Below, in pieces: positions 10,601 through 22,600 of a stretch of DNA of 64,000 nt. A program made the translations under genes and the position numbers. This DNA comes from Bromus sterilis (lineage: Eukaryota; Streptophyta; Magnoliopsida; Poales; Poaceae): the NCBI GenBank assembly GCA_950022295.1, contig OX465595.1, positions 226,885,770-226,949,769 on the forward strand, given 5' to 3'. Under the pieces are notes generated by a model. The model was not told the origin of the DNA and did no database searches. It saw only the letters and a program-made list of their open reading frames with translations. Position 1 is the stretch's first letter, and each line of letters begins with the position of its first letter.

Positions 10601-13600
10601 CAGATTGGATCTCCACGCCACCCTTCTCGAACTAGATGTCAAATCATATCAAGAACTAGATGATACCCCGCGCGTTGCTGTGGGAACTGTTAAAAAAGAA
10701 TTTGATGTTTTAAAACATGTGAAAAACTATGAAACACAGTATAGTTTGTTTATAAAAAAATCGAAATAAATATTGTTTAAAGAAAAAAAATCTAAGAAAT
10801 TTGTTGAAAAATCCAAGTGAGTTTAATTTTTGTTTAGTTAATTTAGTTACTTAACAATATATCGATGATATGATATGAGATGAAAACAATGTTGAGTATA
10901 GACAGTAAAGATGTGCCCATCTTTGACTAAATCTAAAATAATGATAGCAACTCTGGATGTGTATTTATAAAAAAAATGACACATAGAAAAAGAAAATTTG
11001 TTCTAGCTCATAATTTGATTTTCTATATAAAATTTGCTTATAAATTGTGAGATTGAGTGCATAAAAAGTTATTATTTATTTGTGATAGGCTACATGCACA
11101 TGAAAAGTTAATGGGAGCATGTGAATGAAAAGTTAATGGAAGAATTTTTACATGGTGGACCTATTTGATGATGTGGATAACTTGCATGTCAAGATAAATA
11201 AGTTAGTATTGATGAACTATTTAGGTTTGTGATAGGCTACATGCAAATGCAAAGTTAATAGGAGCATGTGCATGAAAAGTGGTGGACCTACTTGATGATG
11301 TGGATAGCTTGCATGTCAATATAAATAAGTTAGTGGGGATGAACTACTTAGGTATTATAGATAAGCGGGGCGAAATTTTCTTAACCTCTCCAGATCTGAT
11401 GTTAGATAAGATCCACAAAGTTCATGAGAGGCACTCCCAATCCCGGTGTTAGATCAAGAGAGGGAGGGTCGCAACAAGCATCTCCTGGATCGTGTTATAT
11501 CGGATCCAGCAACTGGCAAAATCATCTCTACTCCTAAAGGGTGAGTTGGTAGGCCGGTACGGTATTTTTTCGCCTCACCTTCTACCGGTTTTTCTCGCCT
11601 CATCTCCCTCCCATTAGAAAACCAATCCACAAGAAAAACTGTACTCCCATATAAGGAAATCGTCTTAAATTAGCTTTCAAAAATATTGAACACCTTGATT
11701 TGTTTCCTATATAAACAAAGCGCTTTCTCTTACCTTCCAAAAATGAGGAGGATCCTTTATTTTCCTTCGAAAAATAAAGAAGGCAACAACATTGAACACG
11801 TTGATTTGTTTCCAAGATAAACCAGGAGCCTTTTTACCTTCCAAAAACAAGGAAGCTCCTTGATTTGTTTCCCATTTAATACTATTTTTCTAAACTTTTA
11901 GTTTGTGGGATTAAACACCCTCTCCCCTTCCTTCACATTTTGCCCGTACCAACACACAGGTATTATGCTAGTACTTCTCAATTTTGGTGTCAAACCAAAT
12001 CGGAAAACCCTCAGTGGGAATTGATTTTTCTGATCCACCCACAACCTACCTCGTTTCTAACATCAAGGATCTCACAGACGTTATCAATGATGCCATCGAT
12101 GAATTCTACAATACGGAAGAGTTATCGATTCAGTCGAAAGTCAACCGTCGACCACGACCTCCTCAGGCAAGGGGACAAAAACTTCCACCCATGACGTCTA
12201 CAAGGTGGACACCAATCGCCAACAATCACGAAGGCGTCAACAACAATAATAACGGTCACAGTGATGACAGTTCCGATCCCACATACCAATCGAGCAACGG
12301 TGAAGTACCATCAAGTGAATTCAACAGCCGGCAATGATGAGGACATCGTCAACGAATCCCTAGGAAGCCCCCATCATGACGCAAGTCGGAGGGGGCTAAT
12401 TAAATAGGCCTGGAAAGTTGAGACGGATAGAACTGACGTGGTTGCACAAGCTGCCGAGGTCGAAGAACGCTTGGAAGAGGTCACCCGGAAAGAAAAAAGA
12501 AGAAGAGAAGCTAAAGCAGTCCAACCATGGTAAGGAGAAAGTTCCCATAAAGGAAAAATGCCTGACGAGCGACCCAGATTGCACCATAGGGAAGGGTCCA
12601 CTTTTGAAGCACACCCGAACCAGCAGACAACTCGTTCGCCAAGATGGTCGGCAGGGCCATACGGAACGCCGCAGGATGGACTGAGCCGATATAGTTCATG
12701 ACACGGGCAGCTCAATGCCCGGAAATAAATCCAGGGAAGCCTCACGTCATGAAAAGCATCAAACCACACCTGAGGCACTAGGACTGGTCTAGATGACTGA
12801 CATGATGGCCAAGCAGGCACCTCGGCTACACGGGCATGCGAGGGACAAGTATGGTCCCATCTTCTCCAGATACGACATGGATAACGGGACCGGTAACGCA
12901 CGCCGTGCCCTCTACACTGTGTGGGACATAGGAAGCACGACATGTCCTCCTTGATTCTTAGATAGGGTTGTCGAACACCCCTTCCTGATTAGCTTCAACC
13001 CAACCAATTGTGAGATAGGGTGGACAAGAAGTTGCGGTGCTACAGCTGCAAGAACCTTGGACACTTCGCTTGGAATTGTCCGGAGAAGAATAAGGGGAAG
13101 GACGAGAAGGCACTGCTCGACGTCGAGGATGAGCCGGCCCTTCTCTGAAGCTGCATCACAAGTGAAGGATCAAGATTTTGCTTTAGTTCATGAGGTTTAG
13201 GACAGTTGCTAGCTGGTGAAGCTTCAGCTGTGCGTGCACAGAAGTCGACATGCCAGGCTGTCGTGTGATGCAGCAAGATGGAGATGGTAGCGTGAAGCTG
13301 CTGCAGTGTTGTGCGATGCATCATGGTCATGTGAGGCGGCAAGGCGTGTGCAGGCTAGAGCCAGGTTGGACGACCAGTTGGAGTCGAGTGAATCAGCTAG
13401 TCACTTAGTTTGTTAGCTAGCTTCATGTGTGCATTTGCATGATGGCCAACTCTCATGCATCCTTGAGCGATTCTATGAGAAACAGGCGTGCATAGAGTTA
13501 GTGGGTTAGTGGCCGAGTGTGCGCGTGACTTAGTGTGTGTGTGAGCCTACTTTAAGCATTGCAATCATGTTTATTTTGAGCCAAGAGAAATAGACAGAGA

Positions 13601-16600
13601 AAAGGTCAGGATGTGTGAGCCAACTGACGTCAAACTCTGGTGTCTCCTTTGTTCTCGTGTGAGGTGTGAGAGGCAGCTGAGAGATAGAAGGGAGGGGAGT
13701 AAAATCCCGTGGGAGCGTAAAATCCTTTGGGAGCCTATGAGTAGCTCTGACATTGAGTTCAACTCGAGTTACATCCGAATTTTTTTCCTTTTTTATTCTC
13801 CCTTTGTTTTGTTCAACTTTTTTCTCTCCTTTTCTTATCTTTTCCAAAACAAACTAGATGAGATGCAAATTGGTCTGGGCGAAGATGCAAGCAATCTCAA
13901 ATATGATAACGAGATTTGGTGGAGGGCGGTGGTAGAGACATTGTGGATATTGATGGATGGCAGTGGTCAGCAATAGAGGGGTGATGGTGTCGCCGCGGTG
14001 TGACTAATGTGAACAAAATTCGAAACTCTAAATGAACTAGACACTAAGACCAACAACCCGACATGATGATGCAACCAAAAATTCAACGAAGCAAAGCACT
14101 GAAAGAAAATTGCGAAAGAGTGAGGCTGTCTTGGATGTGATGATGAACTAATCTAACTTTTTTGTGGCTTTTTTAAATGATAGGTAATAAAAATAAATGT
14201 AATCTAGGGATAATTGGAAATTCTCACCGAGCAACATGGAAATCTGATACTATTTGATAACGGCAGGGCTGTTCGATCTTTGATGAGAGGTAGCTATCAA
14301 TTTGGTGGAGTTGACTTTGACAATCCTATTAGAAATGTGCGACGACTTTGCGCCTTAGCAATCACTAAAGCAATATCCTGGAAGTTATTGACCATGCTGG
14401 AGCACGATCAACCTAACCATGAATGTCTAATTCTTGCATGCAATCGAAGAACAAGCAAGAACTATGGTAAAAGCAATCTGAATATTCTGGATATAGATGA
14501 AGAGAAAATATGTCAAAGAGATGATAAAAGTGGGGTCCCAAAAGTGGTCTTGGCCTGATCGTTGGACACAAACAAAGTACACAAAGTTGCTGCAATGGCT
14601 AACTTTTAACTAAACAAAACCCAAAAAAAACGGTACGCGGTTGATCTTGTTGTATAGGACTAAGGGATGGCGGCCAAGGGGGTGGTGGACGCACATCTCA
14701 AGGTAGCCAAAACCCGACCCTAGGCCGTACAAGGCCCATGGGCCCAGGCGATGCTACACCTTTTGACTTGGCTTTTGACTCGGAATTTGCTGCAACATCA
14801 CACCGTTTTTTAGATATCTCCATGCTCAAAAGGAATTTGAAGGTGAATCCAACATGTGTTGGAAAGTTCACGAGATAAGCTTTCCAACAAATATAGATTC
14901 ACCCAATTTGGAATCCGGATGCTAAAGTTACAGATGTTTCAAGTCGGGGGTATGTCTGTGCAGTCTAAATCTGAGTCCATGAGGTGGGAGGCTTGATCTC
15001 TATGGCCAAAAGTGACGTGAGCAAACTTCTTGTGCAACACCTAATGATGTTCCTTTGTGTTCACACCATTTTGGTCAAATATAGAGGATATAGTGGTAGT
15101 CGTGGTTGTATCCATGGTAACGATGGCGTCATCGGTAGGCATCGAGGTCTCTATATGGTGTATAGACTTCATGTTCATTCTATGTGGCATGACATTGATT
15201 CGTGCGTCCTTCGATCCCTTATATAGCAGGGGAGAACTCCACGTCCATGTCTATAGGGGTAGGAGTTGGATCCATATATGTTGGTACCCAACATGTTGGA
15301 GCCTTCCCTTTTATGTCCTACAGGATTTCCTTCTATGTCAAGTTTAGTATGGAAAGATCTTCTCCATGGTTGGTGATGCGCCATCTTGGATGTGCTGGCC
15401 GTACCTAGGCCTGAGGGGGTCCTTTGATATGGCATTGGCTGGGCTATGCTTTAGATAATTTTACTTATCATCAATAGTAGTATCTAGTAATGTCCTTGAT
15501 AGTGTCTGAAGATGATGATGATCTAAGGACATCTCGTATCCCTTAATGTAAAAAAGTATTAAATTTCATGGTTGTGGACTGGTCTGATGTCTATTGTTAC
15601 TATCATCTAAGTTGGTTATGTCTGCAATAATAGGAAATTCATTATGATGAATTTTCTCTCTTAACTACTTTAATCCATTGCTTAATTGAGACAGTTGGAA
15701 GTTATAATTGTTAAGGAAACAACATCTTGTATTCCCATGGGGCCATAGGCTAGCATATATACAGAGAGCCCCTTATACTATGGGGAAATGTATAGGTTAC
15801 ATGGAGACATAATATAACTCTTAACCCCCCCCCCCCCCCCCCCCCCCACAACACACACACAAAAAAAAAACTCAGGATGGATCCTTAACACTGAGTTTGG
15901 AGAGATAAAAACCATGCTGCGCTGTGTAATTCGGAAGGCACATACTCGAGAGCAATAACCTGATCCTGCACACCGGTGCATCATCATCAAACCACTGAGT
16001 GTAAGCGGACAGAGCATCACGATACGTGGGAAGATCCTCCTCATAGGCCAGAACCTGCTCGTCATAAGTTTGCATCACAGCATCAGCAACAACCTTGGCT
16101 GCATCCTTATTAGCCCGAGGAGCATCCGCGGAATGGGTCGTTAGCGTCGGTGGGGTAGGGGGCATAGGATGAACCGGGTGCGGAGGACAAGGAAACTCGT
16201 CGGAGAGTACGCCCTAGAGACGAATGCCACACATGTGAATGTGTATAAAGGCAACAAACTCGGTATAGTTAGTGCCATCAAAGATCATCGGGCAGCAAGG
16301 AATAGCAACATAGCTCGACGAGGAAGACATAGTACCTTTGTTTGTTTTACTACCGAAAAGAAGAAACTATTCAGCTGGCGTTGAAACCAGCAGGTGGCGG
16401 CGGCTGATTTTGAGGACGGCGGTGGCCGATCTGTAGGGCTATGGGTTGGTGCAGGCCAACAGCAGTTGTAGTCGGGAGGAGTCTGGCGGTGGAGACGTGC
16501 CAGGCCAGGAGCAGTTGAAGAGCAGAGTTGGAGTCATGGTCGACCAATGGTACCGGCAGCGGTTGGGGTGGGGGTCGTGCTCGTGCAGAGAAGGCACAAA

Positions 16601-19600
16601 CGGCTTGATGAATTGAGGACGAGGATCGTTAACCGTGGGCAGGAGAACAACCAGGCATGCAGAGAGGAATTAGCGTCGGAAAAGAAGTCGACGGCTAGAT
16701 TGGATAGAAGCACGAGCTGCACGCCCGGGAGGAAAAAAAAACTCTGAAGCCCTAATACCATGTTAGGGAAACAACACCTTGTATTCCCATGGGTCCATAG
16801 ACCAGTATATAAACATGTACAGGTGATGGCAAATATGTGGAGAGTCTTGTACTACGGGGAAACTGTACATGTCACATGGAGACATAATATAACTATAACA
16901 ATAATCTCCAGCACAAATGGGAAATATTTTGAATTCAAAATCAGTGCATTCATCTTTATATGGGCAATCGGTATACACCCGTTTCTTACATTGTCTATTA
17001 CTGTTTTGAGTGAATTGCCTATTTAGCTTCCCTTGTGTGCCTGTTATTTATATGCATTATATCTACTGCTGGTCTTATATGATTAGATCTACATATATGT
17101 TGATGTATTTAACTATTTATCTGGTACTGATGGTTTGCGTTGTCTTATTATTAGAATGGCACCTCGCCTTACTTTGGCTGCATTGTTGGGCGAGTTGCAA
17201 ATAGAATCAAGGATGGAAAGTTTACTTTAGACGGCGTTCAGTATAGTCTGGCCATCAACAACCCACCAAACACTCTTCATGGTAAGACATAGGAGGCCTG
17301 AGTTGTTACAATTCATAAATGTTCTAGTTCGTTCCTGTATTCAGGTTTTCAGGCATATGTAATGGTCATAGATTGTTTATCCTCCTACCCTGCTGCCAAA
17401 CATCTGTGACTGGTTGAGACTGCAGTGTATATGACCATGATATTTCTGCTAAACGGAAGTAGTATACAATAAGTAAAAAAGCATCTTATGTTGTATGTAC
17501 CTGCACCTTTAGTGAGACGCCATTTGACATGTGGGTAACTAGATTCATCTTTAAAACATTAGCTACTTCTACTATTTTTACTTGGATGGTTCATTGATAT
17601 TTAAGTTGCCAGTGGTACGAGTTTGTGCTCTATTTTAATCGCTCATTACAAATTTTTTTGTGGCTAGGGTTTCACATGAGTGACCACATGTTTTCACAAA
17701 ACCACATGTTCCACCATAATCTGTCACAGTGAGCCCAAATCACATGGTTCAAGTGTTTTGACAGGATTGCTAACATCCTGGGTCAGCCGTCAGGATGTCC
17801 ATGTCTGCAATTTGGCCCACAACAAGCTTTCCCAAGGCAGGGCCCATCAGCAACGGCCCCATCACTACAAGGTCAGCAGTAGGTTCTAGGGGAGGTGTGG
17901 AAGAGAGAGGTGATGGGGACGCTGTTGAGCCGTAGATCATGTGCGGAACAACGACGTGCCTAGTCGCTGGCGTCCAATCGTCGATTTAGCATGGTGCTCG
18001 ACAGGTGGTCTGTTCCTGTTTCCACCGGCCATCTGTTAAGTTGTGATCCATATTCCTATAAAGGCAACTTCTGATGGAGCAGTGGTATGGATCGGTATCG
18101 ATCTAGGTCACCACTACTATATAGACCTCTTGTAAGCCGCCGCACGGGATAAGATCATCGTTGTAAATCCTCGATGTTTGTAACCTCTCTCGATATAGTG
18201 AATTTGGGCTGGCTGGCGCCTGTGTTTTTTTATTTTCCTCATTGAAAGGGGTTTCCACGTTAAAAATCTTGTGTCTCCTGTGTTGATTTGATCTTCTTCG
18301 TGTTCTTCTGCCCATCGTACCTCTAAACCATCTCCCTAGTCAAATGCCACTCATGTTTCTGTCGGTGATCAACCCATTAGATTGTTTCTTTGGCCGTATT
18401 GCCCGCTGTTATGGCAGAGGGCAGTGCTAGGCGACGGTGGGTCAGCGCTAGAACCTCGCCGGTTGCATCCCACATGTCCGTACAGTAACATCCAGCCGTT
18501 AGATCAACGTCGTTTTCTGCCAAAATATCACACGAGATGCGCATGGGGCGAGAGCACCAGGGAACACCGCTGAACCCCGCGATGGACATATGAGGCGACT
18601 GCCCTTGAAGCACCGTTGGCTTGCCGCCGGTCGCTGCCCTTGTGGCGCCGTTGATGGTCGGAGCACCGTTGTCGTTGACTCCTCCGCACGTGGTCGGGTC
18701 GATTGAAGCTTTTTTCGTCACCAGTTGTAGCTTCCTCGACCGCCATTGCAACTTTAAAGCACATTCACGGTTCCAGCTCGTCGTGGTCACCATTGTAACG
18801 TTATGTAGTCACGGTTTTAGCTTGCCACGACCACTATTGAAGCTCACCGAGGTGACATAGTCACAACTCGCTATGGTGACAGTCTAGCTCGTCGCGGTTA
18901 TGGTTCCAGCTCGCCACGACCACCATTGCATCTTGCCGCGATGATGGTCGCAACTTGGCATGGCCACCATTGCAGCTCGTCGTAGTGACGATTCCAACAA
19001 AAAAGTTTGCCGGTCCCACCACTGCGCTTGCCGATTGCAGCACCGCGCAGGTTGGTGTTGTCGTCTCAACCTTTTCTTTCGCTGGTAGTAACTTTTGGAT
19101 CATTGTTGTAGCACCCTATGGTCGCCGTCCGAGCATGATGCACTACCGATCGTAGCTTTCGGTTAGGCCGGTTCCAGCTCTCGCACCTTCATAACTTCTG
19201 CCCCCCGGTCGGCAGCTCGCCACACACCTCTTCCATCGCTGTAGAGCAGCTGATTTGGAGGTAGGCCATGGGGGCGAGAGATGCGGGGGAGGAATGGTGG
19301 GCGTGAGGGGATAAGAACGAAAAGGAATGGTGGCGTGAGGGGATAAGGAAGAGGAGCGTTGTGGGGATGAGGGGATAAGGCCACGCGACCACACGATTTG
19401 CTTCGATCGAAAGAAGCTTACGGTACCGGCCGAGTGTGTCGCCAACCCACCATAAGGAATCATTACCTATGGCATATGAGAGAGAGAGGAGGGCAAGTAG
19501 TTAGCGAGCGCTCTTTCGGAGGCCTGCGCAAGGATCACTTTGGTGGGCTGGCAGCACGCCACGTGTTGTGTGCTGAGCATTTCCCTCGGGATTTCTTTTA

Positions 19601-22600
19601 TTTTATTTTTTTGTACGCATTTCCGGTGTTTAGATGTTTTTTTTTGGCTTTTTGGTTTCTGCAAGGTTTGTCTTACGTTTTGGTGAATTTTTTAATTCAT
19701 TTTCTTTTAAAAAAAAGAGGCACGACCGTGCCTCTCATGGAATCACGAATTTGCCTCCGTGAGAGGCACGCCCCGTGTCTCCCAAAAAGGCACAAACGTT
19801 TATTGGAAAGAGTACTTACTACTAATTAGTGATTTCAGAGAGAGAGAGAGGTTAGCAGGAAGGAGAAGGAAAGAAGATGCTGGCAAGGGGGACCCATGTA
19901 CACATAGTCATGATGTGTGAAAAATTCATCATAATTGTTCATGTATGGGCTGATGTCACAAGGCGTCCCTAGTGCCGCCTCCCCCCAGGGGCGACCGAGG
20001 GAGAAACCCTAGCCCCTCCAGCCACCACCCCCTCCTCCCATCCTCCCCTCATCGTCCTGAAAGGTGGACGCCGGGTAACCCCACGCGCAGCTGGTGAAGG
20101 GGACGGCAGGGCCCTGGCGCTTGACCATGGCGTAGCAGGAGGGGCAGTGCTCGACGGTGATCTGAAGCAGCTGCGTGACCTACTACGAATGCTTTTCCCA
20201 GCGGTGCGGCGACGCATGGACCCTGGAGAAGTGGCGTTGGACGCGGCGATGACAGCGCCCCTTCCATCGAGGATGTTTGGGCAGGAGGCGGCTCCATGTG
20301 CCGGTGCCTGGGGGTAGCGGATGGTGGGATCCCGAGCCTAGGTTCATCGCAGGAGACGGGTGCGCATGCCTAACGGTGGCGGCTGGATCGGACGGCGTGA
20401 GGGCTTGCTGTCGTGATGATAAAGGTGGCGGGCCTCATCCTCTTCTCACATCACGGTAATGTCCTAAATGACCAGTCCTCCTCGATCTGGTCATCGACGT
20501 GTTTCGGAACTGCCACGGGAGATCTTGCCCAGGATATCTGGATCAGATAGAATCCGGTCGTGCGCGTCCATATCAGCCTACGAAGTTCCATGAGGGCGTG
20601 GTGCGAAGCTGTGTTGTTTATTGACACCATGGGACATGTCGGCTTCTCGATTTCCAAGGTGTAGACAGTGGTGGAGAAGGTCATGATGGCTGAGATCGGA
20701 GGATGAGTTAGACGGACGGGCCCTTGGAGGCGATGGAGTTAGTTAGGTGTTTGATAAATCTCAAGAGCAGCAGTGACAACTTGGGAGCAGCATCACCGGA
20801 GGATTTCATTTTCGGTGGCGCTCCTTGGGTGCCGAGTAGTAACTTTGAGGGTGAAAACCTGAGGTATGACCTGCATTGGTTGTGCGCTATTGCCTTGCTG
20901 AAGGAATTGTTTTGAGAGCTCGGGCTTTATCCAGTGTGAAAACCGAAGATCTTTGATAGGGCAACGATGGCGCTTGTGCACTGTTCCCTTCTTGGAGGTG
21001 TTTCTTTTGGAGACCTTTTATGTTTTCCCGGTGTTGTATTTGGTGGTGGTTTGTGTGCTGCTGCTGTGAGTTGATTGCTGTGGCGGGACTTTTGTTTTTT
21101 TCCCTTTCTTTTTTGTTTTCTTCTTTGGCTGGGTGCATCCTGGATGTTTTTGCAACATTTTGTAGGTGCAGAGGTTGGGTGTAATTGATATATTCCCTTT
21201 TTCGGAAAAAAAATGTGGACCCCATATGTCAGGAATCGTGTCAAATCGGCAGAATCAGGCAGTTTGGGCTTGCTGTGAAAAATTACATCAAAAGCTGTGT
21301 TTTGTAAACAAATATATCTAAAACCTGTGGTCATGTGAAACCCTAGCTGCAAAAACACAATTAATTCAGTAGGAAAATGATATGCTATTTTCAGGAGAGA
21401 TCCATCCCTTTTTTATTGGAGAAGACCAATCTTGTGAACAATACATTGAAGATTATGTGGTATCAAATTCATTAATGAGGAAGAAGGAAAAAGATACAAT
21501 ATGTTAGCAATTACGTGCAGGTGAAGACAAACATTAAGAACAGAAAGAAAACTCACCGATGAGCTAAAATAGCAAGACCAAAAATTACATATTGCTAGAA
21601 TAGCAACCACAACTAAGAAAACATCACTTATCTGAGGCATTTGTGGCTATTCAAATAGTCCCGAATTCTAGATACTCTATTAGGGCCAGTTCTTTTGGGG
21701 ATAATGGCTGGCTATGGAAATAAGCTGCCCCTTCCCAGGTTATTCTAGAAGCCCAACATAAATTTTTATTAGGGGGCAGCTTATTTCCACAGCCAGCCAT
21801 AGGCCGCCAAAAAACTGTCCGTTTGACCATTGCCATAGGCCCATAGCTAGGTGAATTGTACTGGAGAAGAACCATGCCAACCTTTTGGTTCTTTGATTCA
21901 CATTACTAATTTATTGGACGGAAAACATGTTCATCCATAATGGATAGACGTTGTTATGATATTACATATGCATTACATTGGCAAGTTTTATTTGTATACA
22001 TAATTTTTAGCAAACACTACTGTTTTACAATGGATAAATTTCCTATCACTCAACCAGTGGTGTTAGTATGAGATCGCCACTTCACATACCGAAATTCTGA
22101 AGGGGGTAAAACGTGATATTCACATCTGTGCACATCCTTGATGTCTTAGGAAATTGAGAACCACTCCTAAATGACAAAATATGTAGCTTAATATCCCCCG
22201 CAAAAAACAAAAACAAATATGTAGCTTAACAGGTCGCAGACAAATACATTTTGATCTGTGCCTTTCCTTGTAAGCTTGACGGGTGTGTAAGTTTGACGGG
22301 TGTGTTTAGGGGTTAAAGCCCAGTTCTACAGATTTTAAATTTCAAGTTCTCATGCTGTAGTGAAGTCAGGTATAATCTTGTTTATCCACACTTGGTTCAT
22401 ATAGATGTGGCTAACTTGAAACCTGATTTCGTGTAGTTAAAAGCAATCAAAGAAGCAACCAACTACCTGGTACGGTCCAGATGCTGTTCCACTCTTTTTC
22501 TCCCAGTTGAGCTGCCAATTCTAGCTATTTTCTGTAACATCTAGTGCCGCTGTAGGTTGTAGCATCATCCATGTTGAACAGCTACAAGAACATGTCAGAA

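Larger units (their letters stand above)
15709..16900 (-). mobile_element. Gag-only copia mini-element with TSD ATAAT
   Basis: This is a complete small LTR retrotransposon on the minus strand. The 5-bp TSD ATAAT is at 15704-15708 and 16901-16905. The LTRs are about 117 bp (15709-15826) and 140 bp (16761-16900) and share TTGTATTCCCATGGG and CATGGAGACATAATATAACT. Next to the upstream LTR, on the minus strand, is TGGTATTAGGGC, a slightly altered initiator-Met primer-binding site. Next to the downstream LTR is a run of about 22 G that serves as the polypurine tract. Only a broken gag lies inside; pol is absent. Confidence 0.85.
17660..21350. mobile_element. Candidate TIR element spanning much of intron 3
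   Basis: The segment 17664-17800 (GGCTAGGGTTTCACATGAGTG..CACA.GTTTT...CACAGTGAGCCCAAA...TTTTGACAGGATT.CTAACAT) is an imperfect inverted copy of about 21214-21345. The two arms could be the ends of one transposon of about 3.7 kb or two separate related MITEs. I found no clear TSD. The LINE-like element at 19966-21213 abuts the right arm. No transposase is visible between. Confidence 0.4.
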
